Positions 1-6,697 of a DNA stretch of 6,697 bases are shown piece after piece. Made by a program: the position numbers and the translations under genes. Position 1 is the first letter of the stretch; each line of letters begins with the position of its first letter. The notes below the pieces were generated by a model. The model searched no databases. It was given only the letters and a program-made list of their open reading frames with translations, and was not told the origin of the DNA. The stretch is taken from positions 1 to 6,697 of the forward strand of contig JBDLID010000153.1 of the NCBI GenBank assembly GCA_039715055.1, written 5' to 3'. The stretch comes from JBDLID01 sp039715055. GTDB lineage: Bacteria > Desulfobacterota > Desulfobulbia > Desulfobulbales > Desulfocapsaceae.

Positions 1-2891
1 CCAAATCCCCAGTGAGCAGGCAGTATGCCGATGAGAGAAAAGGGAATTGCAGCCATGACCACCAGCGGGGTCATGTAGTCCTTGAACCAGCCGACCATTA
101 GCATGTAGATCAGGATCATGACAACACAGAAGGCAATACCGAGATCACGAAAGACTTCCAGGGTGATATGCCACTCGCCGTCCCACTTCATGGACGGCTC
201 GGTCTGGTTGAACGGCTGCTTCAGGTTGTAGACCTTGACCTTGTCAGAGTGGCCGCCATGGTCGGTTCCGGCAAGATCTGCGAGGCGCTTGTTCATGTCA
301 AGGATGGCATAGACCGGACTCTCCACGCTGCCCGCCACATCTCCGGTAATATAGATGACCGGTTTGAGGTTTTTGCGGTAGAGCGGCTGCTCCAGGTCAG
401 TGTGGGAAACCTGTACCAGCTCACGCAGGGGAACAAGGGGGGCAGCCGGATTCATTGTGGATCTCAGCGAGATGGAGAGCAGTGAATCCACACGGGCCCG
501 CAGCGACTGGTCCAGTTGCAGGATCACCTGTACAGCTTCCTTATCGGTGGGGATATGGAAGAGGTCTATGGGCAGTCCTTTGGTGGCCAGCTGCAGTGTT
601 TGGGTTATTTCATCTTCGGTGATGTGATTCAGTGCGGCCTTTTCCTTGTCAACGGTGAGTACCAGTCGCTGTCGCGTCTCTTCCCGGTACCAGTCCACGT
701 CAACAACCCCTTCCGTTGTTTCAAATATATTCTTGACCGCTCCGGCCAGGCTGAGACGGCTGTCTTCGTCGGGACCGTAGATTTCAGCAACAAGGGTCTG
801 CAGTACGGGCGGGCCGGGCGGAACCTCGGCAACGGCTACCGAGGCACCGTATTTCCCGGCAATGGCGGCAATGGCCGGCCGCAGCCGTTGTGCAATATCA
901 TGACTCTGCAGCTTACGGTGGTGTTTGGGCAGCAGGTTGACCTGGATGTCGGCCACGGTCGGCCCCTGGCGCAGGAAGTAGTGACGCACCAACCCGTTAA
1001 AGTTGTAGGGGGAGGCTGTTCCGCTGTAAATCTGGTAATCAACCACTGCCGGATCTTTGCCGATGACCTCGGCCATTTCCATGGCCACCCGCGTGGTGTG
1101 CTCCAGTGTGGATCCTTCAGGCATATCGAGGATGATCTGGAACTCGGATTTGTTATCAAAGGGCAGCATCTTGACCTTGACCAGGCCGAAATAGACCATG
1201 GAACACGAGCCAAGCAGCATGGCAGTGATGATGATAAATCCAACCAGCCTGACAGCTCCTGAGGCCAGCAGGGGGCCCATGACCTTGGTGTAGAGCCGGG
1301 TAAAAAAGTCTTCAGGCATCTCATCGTCACCGGCGTGCGAGGATCCGTTAACAGTGTGCTTTTTGAGAAGCTTGATGGCCGCCCATGGCGTGACGGTAAA
1401 GGCAATGATCAGTGAAAAGAGCATGGCCGCCGATGAGCCGATGGGAATGGGACGCATGTAGGGGCCCATCAGTCCGCCGACAAAGGCCATGGGCAGGATG
1501 GCAGCGATCACCGCCCAGGTGGCGAGGATAGTCGGATTGCCAACTTCGATCACCGCCTCCACGGCAATGGTGATCATGGATTTTTCTTTTGAAGACGGCA
1601 GTCGCATGTGGCGGACAATATTTTCAACAACGACAATGGCATCGTCAACGAGAATACCAATGGAGAAGATCAGGGCAAACAGCGTGATTCGGTTAAGTGT
1701 GTAGCCGTAGAGATAAAAAACCAGCAGGGTCAGGGCTAGCGTTGAAGGAATAGCGAGCATGACAACGATTGACTCGCGCCAGCCGAGGAAAAAGAGGATA
1801 AGTACGGCTACCCCGAAAACGGCGATTCCCATGTGGAGGAGGAGCTCATTGGACTTTTCTGCTGCGGTCTCACCGTAGTTTCTGGTTACGCTGATCGTTA
1901 CATCCGACGGGATGAGGGTTGCCTTGAGATCATCAACCTTGCGCAGCACATCGGAAACCACGCTGACCGCGTTGGCACCGGGTCGCTTGGCAATGGACAG
2001 GGTGACTGCCGCCTCTTCATCATGGGTGGTTTTGTCACCAAACAGGACGTAGCTGTTTGGTTCCTCAGGGCCGTCAATAATAGCGGCGACCTCTTCGAGG
2101 TAAACAGGGCTGCCTCCATGGACACCGACGACAATCCGGCCCACCTCCTCCTTGCTGGTTAAAAATGTTCCGGTCTGGAGGAGCAGTTCTTTGTTTCCGG
2201 AGAGCAGCTTGCCCGGGTAGGTCTGGCGGTTGGCCTGGCGGATTTTCGACACCAGTTCCGCCACGGAGAGGTTTCTGGACTGAAGCAGAAGCGGGTCAAA
2301 CTGGATTCTGAGCTGCCTTCTGGTGCCGCCGATGAGCGTTGTTTCCGCCACCTCGGGAATGTTTTTAACAGCATCATCAACCTGGGCCGCAAGTCGGCGG
2401 AGGGTGTAGTGGTCGTAGTCGCTGCCGTGGAAGGTCAGGGCCAGGATCGGAACATCATCGATAATATGGGGTTTAACCAGTGGCGTGGAAATTCCGTGCG
2501 GGATCCGGTCGGAGTTGGTGAGCAGCTTCTGGTTCAGCCTGACAATGGATTTTTCCAGGTCTTCACCCACGTAGAAGCGGACGACGAGCAGGGATTGGCC
2601 TGACATGGAAGTGGAGTAAATATACTCGACACCGGGAATCTCATAGAGCAGTTTCTCCATGGGAATGGTGACCCGCTGTTCTACCTCCTTGGGTGTTGCG
2701 CCGGGCATGGCCACCATGACATCGATCATCGGCACCTTGATCTGCGGCTCTTCCTCGCGGGGTAGCATGGTGATGGCCATGAAGCCGAGAAGAAGAGAGG
2801 CGAGGATGCCGACGGGAGTAAGCTTCGAGGCGACAAAGGCCGCGGCGATCCGGCCGGCAAAGCCGGGATTGTCAAATTCGTTCTGTTTCAT
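1..2891 (-). CDS. RND-family efflux permease (inner membrane pump subunit), 3' end cut by window edge
   Basis: Inner membrane proton/substrate antiporter of the RND superfamily (ACR_tran family), the energy-coupling subunit of a tripartite efflux pump. The frame from the ATG at 2891 stays open to the left edge, giving 963 residues; relatives have about 1,050-1,100, so roughly 100-130 C-terminal residues (TM10-12) are missing. Visible in order: TM1 at about 22-43, followed by REEEPQI (45-51); the first periplasmic porter region; TM2-TM4 at about 354-421, where GILVDDAIVVVEN carries the adjacent Asp416-Asp417 pair matching the proton-relay aspartates of AcrB TM4; TM5-6; TM7 at about 547-570; the second porter region with MLPFDNKSEFQI; TM8 at about 915-938; and TM9 at the edge. 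An in-frame TAA, the adaptor's stop, lies five codons upstream, so 2891 is the only sensible start; the Shine-Dalgarno is poor. It is last in the visible operon. The substrate (drug, metal, lipid or solvent) cannot be told, and no CzcA-type metal signature was recognised. Confidence 0.95.
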   Translation of the reverse strand, partial: MKQNEFDNPGFAGRIAAAFVASKLTPVGILASLLLGFMAITMLPREEEPQIKVPMIDVMVAMPGATPKEVEQRVTIPMEKLLYEIPGVEYIYSTSMSGQSLLVVRFYVGEDLEKSIVRLNQKLLTNSDRIPHGISTPLVKPHIIDDVPILALTFHGSDYDHYTLRRLAAQVDDAVKNIPEVAETTLIGGTRRQLRIQFDPLLLQSRNLSVAELVSKIRQANRQTYPGKLLSGNKELLLQTGTFLTSKEEVGRIVVGVHGGSPVYLEEVAAIIDGPEEPNSYVLFGDKTTHDEEAAVTLSIAKRPGANAVSVVSDVLRKVDDLKATLIPSDVTISVTRNYGETAAEKSNELLLHMGIAVFGVAVLILFFLGWRESIVVMLAIPSTLALTLLVFYLYGYTLNRITLFALIFSIGILVDDAIVVVENIVRHMRLPSSKEKSMITIAVEAVIEVGNPTILATWAVIAAILPMAFVGGLMGPYMRPIPIGSSAAMLFSLIIAFTVTPWAAIKLLKKHTVNGSSHAGDDEMPEDFFTRLYTKVMGPLLASGAVRLVGFIIITAMLLGSCSMVYFGLVKVKMLPFDNKSEFQIILDMPEGSTLEHTTRVAMEMAEVIGKDPAVVDYQIYSGTASPYNFNGLVRHYFLRQGPTVADIQVNLLPKHHRKLQSHDIAQRLRPAIAAIAGKYGASVAVAEVPPGPPVLQTLVAEIYGPDEDSRLSLAGAVKNIFETTEGVVDVDWYREETRQRLVLTVDKEKAALNHITEDEITQTLQLATKGLPIDLFHIPTDKEAVQVILQLDQSLRARVDSLLSISLRSTMNPAAPLVPLRELVQVSHTDLEQPLYRKNLKPVIYITGDVAGSVESPVYAILDMNKRLADLAGTDHGGHSDKVKVYNLKQPFNQTEPSMKWDGEWHITLEVFRDLGIAFCVVMILIYMLMVGWFKDYMTPLVVMAAIPFSLIGILPAHWGF

Positions 2892-2906
2892 AGTCCGGGA
2901 GAAAGG

Positions 2907-3962
2907 TTATTTCTCAATGTTGAGGGGTTGGCCGTTTAGAAGTTTTTTTGCACCCTGGACAACAATCTGGTCGTCCTTGTTGAGACCGGCAAGAATCTCA
3001 ACCATGCTGTCTGTTGTGGCTCCAGTTTTGACAAGGCGCAGAGCCGCCCGGTTGTCCTGAATCATAAAGATCTTGTTCATCTGGCCAAATACGACAACAG
3101 ACTCCTTCGGCACCATGAGCCCCTTGCGGCTTGCATTGGGGATAGAGACCCGGGCAAATTGGCCCGGGCGGAGCCGGCTGGAGGATTTAATGTCGAGTTT
3201 CACCGGTGCGGTACGGCTCAGGGGGTCAGCCGATGGGGCTACTTCGCTGACAACAGCCTCGGTGTGAAGATCGGCCGCAGGGATAGTGACTTTGAGGGTG
3301 TCGCCCTTGCTGATGGATGCGATGAGTGCCTCCGGGATCTGGGCGACCACCTGGAGATGGGCCTCGTTGACGACCTGCAGGAGCGGAGTCCCCGGTGATG
3401 CAAGATCACCGATATTGGCCATTTTCTTCATGATCGTTCCATCAAAAGGTGCTGTGATAATGGAGTAGTCGAGCATGGTTTTAGCCTCCTGGTAGGCGGC
3501 CTTGCTGATGTTGACGATGTCCTGCAGTGACTTTACGGTTTCCGGTGTCGAAGCCCCTTGTTTCTGCAGCTTCTTTTCACGGGCCAGGTTTCTTTTTGCC
3601 TGTTCGAGTTGAGCCTGGGCCTGGAGGAGCTTGGCGGTCATCTCTCCCGCACTGATTTTGACCAGGAGGTCGTCTTTTTTAACCGATGAGCCGAGAAAAA
3701 CCGGCAGCTCAACAATCTGACCGGAGATTCTTGCAGAAATAGAGGCCTGTCTGACCGCCTGCAGGGTACCGGTGACCTCCACCCGGGAGAAAGTGTCTGT
3801 TTCAGTGACCTTGCCGAGGGTAACGGTAGCCGTTGGCAGTTCCGGTTTGTTTTTGTCGGCCTGGTGGCTTTCCTGGCATCCGCTAAGGGAGACCCATAAC
3901 ATGAGGCCGGTCAGAAGAGTTGAAAGCAGGGAAGATGGGTTGTTCATTTTTGAGTTGTCCAT
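2907..3962 (-). CDS. RND efflux periplasmic adaptor (membrane fusion protein), lipoprotein
   Basis: Periplasmic adaptor of the HlyD/AcrA type, which bridges the RND permease and the TolC-like channel. The 351-residue protein has a lipoprotein signal: hydrophobic stretch 11-27, then lipobox L26-S27-G28-C29, so Cys29 would be lipidated. Domains read in order: first lipoyl half (about 73-102, with SARISGQI and SSVKKDDLLVKI), alpha-helical hairpin (about 106-164), second lipoyl half (about 167-198, with IITAPFDGTI and GTPLLQVVN), beta-barrel (about 200-276, with LRPGQFARVSIP), and a membrane-proximal domain (277-351). The hairpin carries R128-x3-L132-x6-T139, close to the RxxxLxxxxxxS tip motif used by AcrA-like adaptors to contact TolC, with Thr for Ser. 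At 351 aa it is slightly shorter than AcrA (397). Residue +2 after the Cys is Gln rather than Asp, so retention in the inner membrane is not obvious by the E. coli Lol rule. Met6 is an alternative start; neither has a strong ribosome binding site. Confidence 0.95.
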   Translation of the reverse strand: MDNSKMNNPSSLLSTLLTGLMLWVSLSGCQESHQADKNKPELPTATVTLGKVTETDTFSRVEVTGTLQAVRQASISARISGQIVELPVFLGSSVKKDDLLVKISAGEMTAKLLQAQAQLEQAKRNLAREKKLQKQGASTPETVKSLQDIVNISKAAYQEAKTMLDYSIITAPFDGTIMKKMANIGDLASPGTPLLQVVNEAHLQVVAQIPEALIASISKGDTLKVTIPAADLHTEAVVSEVAPSADPLSRTAPVKLDIKSSSRLRPGQFARVSIPNASRKGLMVPKESVVVFGQMNKIFMIQDNRAALRLVKTGATTDSMVEILAGLNKDDQIVVQGAKKLLNGQPLNIEK

Positions 3963-4015
3963 GGTGCCTGGTTATAACGGTTTGATTTTCTGTTTGGCTG
4001 ATTGGCCTGTTCCGG

Positions 4016-5395
4016 TTAATTAGTTTTTTTCTCGCCCGCCTCTTCATTGCCGGTGCACTGGGAAAGCCCCAGGGCTCGCCTGAGATCGGCGATGGCAATG
4101 AGGATATCGGTATGGGCGACGGTCTGCCGGACAAGGGCATCTGTCAACCGTGTTTCGGTGTCGATCAGGTCGGAAGAGAGGATAACGCCTTCCTGGAAGC
4201 GGACTCTGCTCAGGCGGGCACTTTCTTTGGCCTGTTCGACCATCTTGTCGGTTACGGAAATCCGTTCAGTGGCCTGGTTGTAGGCCAGGTCCGCCCGGGC
4301 CACTTCCAGGTCCAGTGCAAGTTCAAGCCTTTTCTTCTCCATTTTAAGTCGTTCCACATCAGCCTGGGCAGCCCGAATTGAGGCTGATACGGCTTGGCCG
4401 TCGTAAAGCGCATAGTTTAACTTGAGGCCAGCCATCCAGGAGTCTCCTGCGCCTTCGGTCTCAAATCCCTTATCATACTGATATGATGCAAAACTGTTGA
4501 CAGTGGGGAGCCTGCTTCCCTCGCTGCTGCGAAGTCTTGATTCTGCCGCATTGACAGTCAGGTCCAGTTCCTGCAGTTCCGGGCGAATGTCGAAGTTTCG
4601 AGAAGATGGCGGCAGTTGGACTGTGCACTGCTCCCGGTCGATCCTCACTTCCTGGTCCGGTAACCCGAGCAGGTTGAGAAAACTCTTTCTGGCAAGGGCC
4701 AGCTGATGGTTGGAGACGATGAGGTTTTCACGGGCTCTTGAGTATTGAACTTCGATATTGAGCAGATCGGCTTTAAGCAGGTCGCCAGCCTTGAAACGGC
4801 TTTTGGCAACAGCAAGGGAGGCCTCTATAGCCTTCAGTGCCGACTGCCTTGCCGCACTCATGTCCTCTGCCTGGATAATTTTCTGCAGACTTCGAACGAC
4901 CTCAAAGGAGAGGTTGGCGCGGGTCGTCTGCAGTCGGCTCCGGGCCGCCTGTTCATTGAGCCTTGCCGTAGTAAGTGCAGCCTTGTCACGTCCGCCGTTG
5001 TATAGATTGTAAGAGAGGCTTGCCTGGAAACGAAGGGAGTCTGTGCGGCCCGGATCATTGAAATTGATATCCTGGTGAAATTCCTCCTGGTTGAGGATGT
5101 TGCCAAACGAGTACATCGGCACCGTGGTCTGTTCATAGGAGGTACTGAGGTTCAGGCGGGGATGGTAGCTTGCCTCGGCCAGATCGATCATGGCACGGGA
5201 CTGGGCAATTCGTTTGATGGCGACATGGTTGCTGGGATTGTTGGCAATGGCAAAGGCGATGGCCGTCCTGGCACTCCATTTATCCGGCTGCCTGAGTTCA
5301 GAGGCAAAAAGTATTTGCGGACTAAGTGAAAAAAAGAGAGCAGCCAGACCAAGGAAGCAGGGGAAAATATTATTTTCAGTTCTGGATATCAGCAT
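4016..5395 (-). CDS. TolC-family outer membrane efflux channel protein
   Basis: Outer membrane factor of a tripartite efflux pump, expected to form a trimeric beta-barrel and alpha-helical tunnel that carries substrate from the adaptor/permease complex out of the cell. The 459-residue precursor has a Sec signal peptide: hydrophobic stretch 10-30 with likely cleavage after Ala31 in ILFA-SE, and no lipobox. Two OEP repeats follow (about 40-245 and 270-445). The internal duplication is visible: SLSYNLYNGGRD (127-137) matches KLNYALYDGQAV (325-336), and RFKAGDLLKADLL-to-NLLGL (200-244) matches RFQEGVILSSDLI-to-RALGL (399-443). The hydrophilic tail ends KKTN. An in-frame TAA eight codons upstream and the lack of another Met until residue 69 fix the ATG at 5395, although it has no recognisable Shine-Dalgarno. 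It is the first gene of the efflux operon, 53 bases ahead of the adaptor, and follows the predicted promoter at 5483-5511. Confidence 0.95.
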   Translation of the reverse strand: MLISRTENNIFPCFLGLAALFFSLSPQILFASELRQPDKWSARTAIAFAIANNPSNHVAIKRIAQSRAMIDLAEASYHPRLNLSTSYEQTTVPMYSFGNILNQEEFHQDINFNDPGRTDSLRFQASLSYNLYNGGRDKAALTTARLNEQAARSRLQTTRANLSFEVVRSLQKIIQAEDMSAARQSALKAIEASLAVAKSRFKAGDLLKADLLNIEVQYSRARENLIVSNHQLALARKSFLNLLGLPDQEVRIDREQCTVQLPPSSRNFDIRPELQELDLTVNAAESRLRSSEGSRLPTVNSFASYQYDKGFETEGAGDSWMAGLKLNYALYDGQAVSASIRAAQADVERLKMEKKRLELALDLEVARADLAYNQATERISVTDKMVEQAKESARLSRVRFQEGVILSSDLIDTETRLTDALVRQTVAHTDILIAIADLRRALGLSQCTGNEEAGEKKTN

Positions 5396-5482
5396 AGGAT
5401 TAACGGGTCTGTTTTGTTACGACACCCTGTGTGAAAAACATGATGCCCGGATAATGGGGAAGTGAGATTCAATAACTGGCCT

Positions 5483-5511
5483 ATTTTATCACAGAATCAT
5501 GCACCAGTGAA
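5483..5511 (-). promoter_or_regulatory. Predicted sigma-70 promoter of the efflux operon
   Basis: Read on the minus strand, TTCACT (5511-5506, 4 of 6 to TTGACA) is followed by a 17-base spacer and TAAAAT (5488-5483, 5 of 6 to TATAAT). Transcription would start near 5476 and leave a leader of about 80 bases before the TolC-family ATG. This is the best-spaced pair I found in the gap, but it was picked by eye and other weak -10-like sequences exist in this AT-rich stretch. Confidence 0.4.
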
Positions 5512-5524
5512 AGGATGATAATAT
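5483..5524. repeat. Imperfect inverted repeat bracketing the predicted promoter
   Basis: ATTTTATCA (5483-5491) and TGATAATAT (5516-5524) are inverted copies matching at 8 of 9 positions, separated by 24 bases. One arm covers the predicted -10 box, while the -35 box lies between the arms. The half-site centres are 33 bases apart, about three helical turns, so a repressor could bind both faces of the promoter. The arms are AT-rich, so chance is a real alternative. Confidence 0.25.
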
Positions 5525-5531
5525 CAGTTAG

Positions 5532-5552
5532 TGCAATGGATAATTAATTGCA
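5532..5552. repeat. Short inverted repeat upstream of the predicted promoter
   Basis: TGCAAT (5532-5537) and ATTGCA (5547-5552) are perfect 6-base inverted arms around a 9-base AT-rich spacer. The site lies about 20 bases upstream of the predicted -35 box, where an activator commonly binds. The arms do not extend further. No regulator gene is in the window, so the binding protein, if any, is unknown. Confidence 0.2.
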
Positions 5553-5584
5553 GATAGTAATCTTTATTTATTAGGAAGTCGAGT

Positions 5585-5616
5585 AAAAAATAAGAAATTA
5601 ATGAAAAACTTAATTT
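5585..5616 (-). terminator. Weak terminator-like hairpin after the DUF2721 gene
   Basis: On the minus strand, AAATTAA (5616-5610) and TTAATTT (5601-5595) form a perfect 7-base stem with an 8-base loop, followed four bases later by six T residues (5590-5585). The layout resembles an intrinsic terminator about 70 bases after the DUF2721 stop. The stem is made only of A-U pairs, so its stability is doubtful and it may be an AT-rich coincidence or a protein site instead. Confidence 0.25.
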
Positions 5617-5685
5617 GGTTGGTGTGGCTCAGGAAGAAATTGGTGCCGTAAAGGTTAAGCCATGCCGCCAGAAAGGCTGGTGGTG

Positions 5686-6096
5686 CTACTCGTCCAATTT
5701 TTTACAGCGCTGTTCAATGTCACTTAACTCGAGATTGAGCGCTTCAACGGAGAGGAGAATTTCCCGAAACGAGATGGCCAGCGAGGTGAGGAAGAGGAGC
5801 AGGCTGATGGTAAAGACGATTTTACCAGCAAAGATGAATCCTTCAAAGAGCAGGAGGATGCAGAACACACATGAAAACAGGCCGGCAACTGCACAGGCCT
5901 GCATGTTGCGAATGAGGGCTACACGATATCGCAGGCTGTGGATCTGAGCGAGCAGCTTTTTGTCGGGGTGGATGTGATAACGACTGTGGAGATCCCGGAT
6001 TCTCGAACCCAGGGCGAGAAAACGGTTGGTGTAGGCCACCAGCAGAAAGGCTACCGCTGGAAATAAAAGGGAGGGGGAGGTCAGGGTGATTTCCAT
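5686..6096 (-). CDS. DUF2721 family small membrane protein
   Basis: Conserved integral membrane protein of 136 residues that I recognise as DUF2721-like from its opening (LTSPSLLFPAVAFLLVAYTNRFLAL) and the loop SLRYRVALIRNMQA. The family has no established function. Likely topology is three helices: TM1 at about 8-22, a basic Arg/His/Lys-rich loop at 26-65, TM2 at about 65-84 and TM3 at about 88-110, then an amphipathic, possibly coiled-coil tail (EALNLELSDIEQRCKKLDE). The ATG at 6096 is chosen because family members begin near this METL/MEIT-like position and because it lies four bases after the ABC ATPase stop. A longer reading from the Met codons at 6138 or 6231 would overlap the ATPase gene in another frame and adds residues unlike a membrane protein start. 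No strong ribosome binding site precedes it, so translational coupling to the upstream gene is plausible. The name rests on pattern memory, not on a search. Confidence 0.85.
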   Translation of the reverse strand: MEITLTSPSLLFPAVAFLLVAYTNRFLALGSRIRDLHSRYHIHPDKKLLAQIHSLRYRVALIRNMQACAVAGLFSCVFCILLLFEGFIFAGKIVFTISLLLFLTSLAISFREILLSVEALNLELSDIEQRCKKLDE

Positions 6097-6100
6097 GGTT

Positions 6101-6697
6101 TCACAGGATCTGGTTAAGGAAATTTTTACTTCGTTCATTTTCAGGATTGTCAAAGAATGTTGCCGGAGGGGCAACTTCGAGGATCCTGCCCTCGTCCATG
6201 AAGACGACTTCGTCGGCCACTTCCCTGGCAAAGCCCATTTCGTGGGTGACCACCGCCATGGTCATGCCCTCTTTTGCCAGGGTGACCATAACATCGAGAA
6301 CCTCACCGATCATCTCCGGGTCAAGTGCGGAAGTGGGTTCGTCAAAGAGCATGATCTTGGGGGTCATGGCCAGGGCCCGGGCAATGGCAACACGTTGCTG
6401 CTGGCCGCCGGAAAGCTGAATGGGGTAGCTGGCGGACTTGTCGACCAGCCCCACCTTATCAAGCAGTTCCATGGCTCTGCTGTCAGCCTGGGCCGGGTCC
6501 TCTTTTTTGAGCTTGATCGGGGCAAGCGTCAGGTTTTCAAGGACGGTTTTGTGGCGGAAGAGGTTGAAGTTTTGAAAGACCATGCCCACCTCCGCCCTGA
6601 CCTTGTTGATGTCGCAGGCGGGGCTGTTTATCTCGACACCGTCAATGACTATGGAGCCGGAGTCAATGGGCTCAAGGCGGTTGATGGTGCGCAGCAG
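6101..6697 (-). CDS. Polar amino acid ABC transporter ATP-binding protein (GlnQ/HisP type), 5' end cut by window edge
   Basis: Cytoplasmic ATPase subunit that drives an importer for polar amino acids (glutamine, glutamate, histidine, arginine or similar), working with a periplasmic binding protein and HisM/GlnP-like permeases that are not in the window. The frame is open to the right edge and 198 residues are visible; relatives have about 240-245, so about 45 N-terminal residues including Walker A are missing. The first residues, LLRTINRLEP, are the stretch that directly follows the Walker A GKS/T in this family. Numbered from the window edge: Q-loop FQNFNLF (Gln42), ABC signature LSGGQQQR (95-102), Walker B IMLFDE (115-120, catalytic Glu120), D-loop SALD (123-126) and H-loop VTHEM (His152). 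The C-terminus NPENERSKNFLNQIL is typical of the GlnQ/HisP group (COG1126). All visible catalytic motifs are intact. The exact substrate cannot be assigned. The DUF2721 gene follows at four bases and is probably cotranscribed. Confidence 0.95.
   Translation of the reverse strand: MLRTINRLEPIDSGSIVIDGVEINSPACDINKVRAEVGMVFQNFNLFRHKTVLENLTLAPIKLKKEDPAQADSRAMELLDKVGLVDKSASYPIQLSGGQQQRVAIARALAMTPKIMLFDEPTSALDPEMIGEVLDVMVTLAKEGMTMAVVTHEMGFAREVADEVVFMDEGRILEVAPPATFFDNPENERSKNFLNQIL

Larger units (their letters stand above)
5396..5685. other. AT-rich intergenic region between the two transcription units
   Basis: This 290-base gap separates the DUF2721 gene from the TolC-family gene, both on the minus strand. 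I find no credible coding sequence on either strand: the plus-strand frames that enter it are antisense shadows of the neighbouring genes. The central part (about 5460-5620) is clearly richer in A and T than the flanking genes, as expected for a control region. It holds an AT-only hairpin (5595-5616), two inverted repeats (5532-5552 and 5483-5524) and the best promoter candidate (5483-5511). The 88 bases between the -10 box and the TolC ATG would give a leader of about 80 bases with no evident riboswitch or attenuator. Confidence 0.8.

Noticed and set aside
516..1262. 248-codon open frame on the plus strand.
   Set aside because: It lies wholly antisense to the permease gene, whose own frame is uninterrupted and rich in family motifs. 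The plus-strand product shows no recognisable domain.
836..1405. 189-codon open frame on the minus strand inside the permease region.
   Set aside because: It is an out-of-frame reading of the permease gene. The product is rich in Pro, Ser and Arg and low in complexity, as expected of a shadow frame.
1..2891. Possible broken permease, since the region shows only short frames if a stop codon at both ends is required.
   Set aside because: Reading the frame from 2891 to the left edge codon by codon shows no stop and continuous RND sequence. The gene is simply cut by the window.
2659..3060. 133-codon open frame on the plus strand spanning the adaptor-permease junction.
   Set aside because: It is antisense to the end of the adaptor gene and the start of the permease gene, with no independent coding signal.
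5432..5442. ACACCCTGTGT dyad in the leader of the TolC-family gene as an operator.
   Set aside because: The arms are only four bases and do not extend, which is expected by chance in a leader of this size.
5664..5703. Hairpin GCCGCCAG/CTGGTGGT followed by a T-run on the plus strand as a terminator.
   Set aside because: It would serve plus-strand transcription, where there is no gene. The stem relies on two G-U pairs and the T-run is about 14 bases away, inside the end of the DUF2721 gene.

Overview
The window is a stretch of Gram-negative chromosome in which every supportable gene lies on the minus strand, so transcription runs from high to low coordinates. An outer membrane is implied by the TolC-family channel and the lipoprotein-type adaptor. 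The protein style and the order channel-adaptor-pump suggest a deltaproteobacterium (Desulfobacterota, possibly a Desulfobulbales relative). That placement is an impression from the translations, with no marker gene to support it.

Region 1 (6697 to 5686) is the end of one transcription unit. It holds the C-terminal 198 residues of a GlnQ/HisP-type ATPase of a polar amino acid ABC importer, whose N-terminus and Walker A motif lie beyond the window. Four bases after its stop comes a small three-helix membrane protein of the DUF2721 family.

Region 2 (5685 to 5396) is a 290-base AT-rich gap without a gene. It holds a weak terminator-like AT hairpin behind the DUF2721 gene, a plausible sigma-70 promoter, and two imperfect inverted repeats that could be operators.

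Region 3 (5395 to 1) is a tripartite RND efflux operon. In order it encodes a TolC-family outer membrane channel (459 aa), a 53-base gap, a lipoprotein periplasmic adaptor (351 aa), a 15-base gap, and an RND inner membrane permease. The permease shows 963 residues and runs off the left edge in its second transmembrane half. Together these would form a proton-driven pump spanning both membranes, the permease supplying energy and substrate capture, the adaptor bridging, and the channel providing the exit. The substrate cannot be read from the sequence, and no regulator is visible.

I read the permease frame codon by codon and found no stop or frameshift. I saw no RNA gene, CRISPR array, insertion sequence or attachment site. 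The window looks like ordinary efflux and transport genes. The least explained points are the DUF2721 gene coupled to an amino acid importer ATPase, and the control region of the efflux operon.
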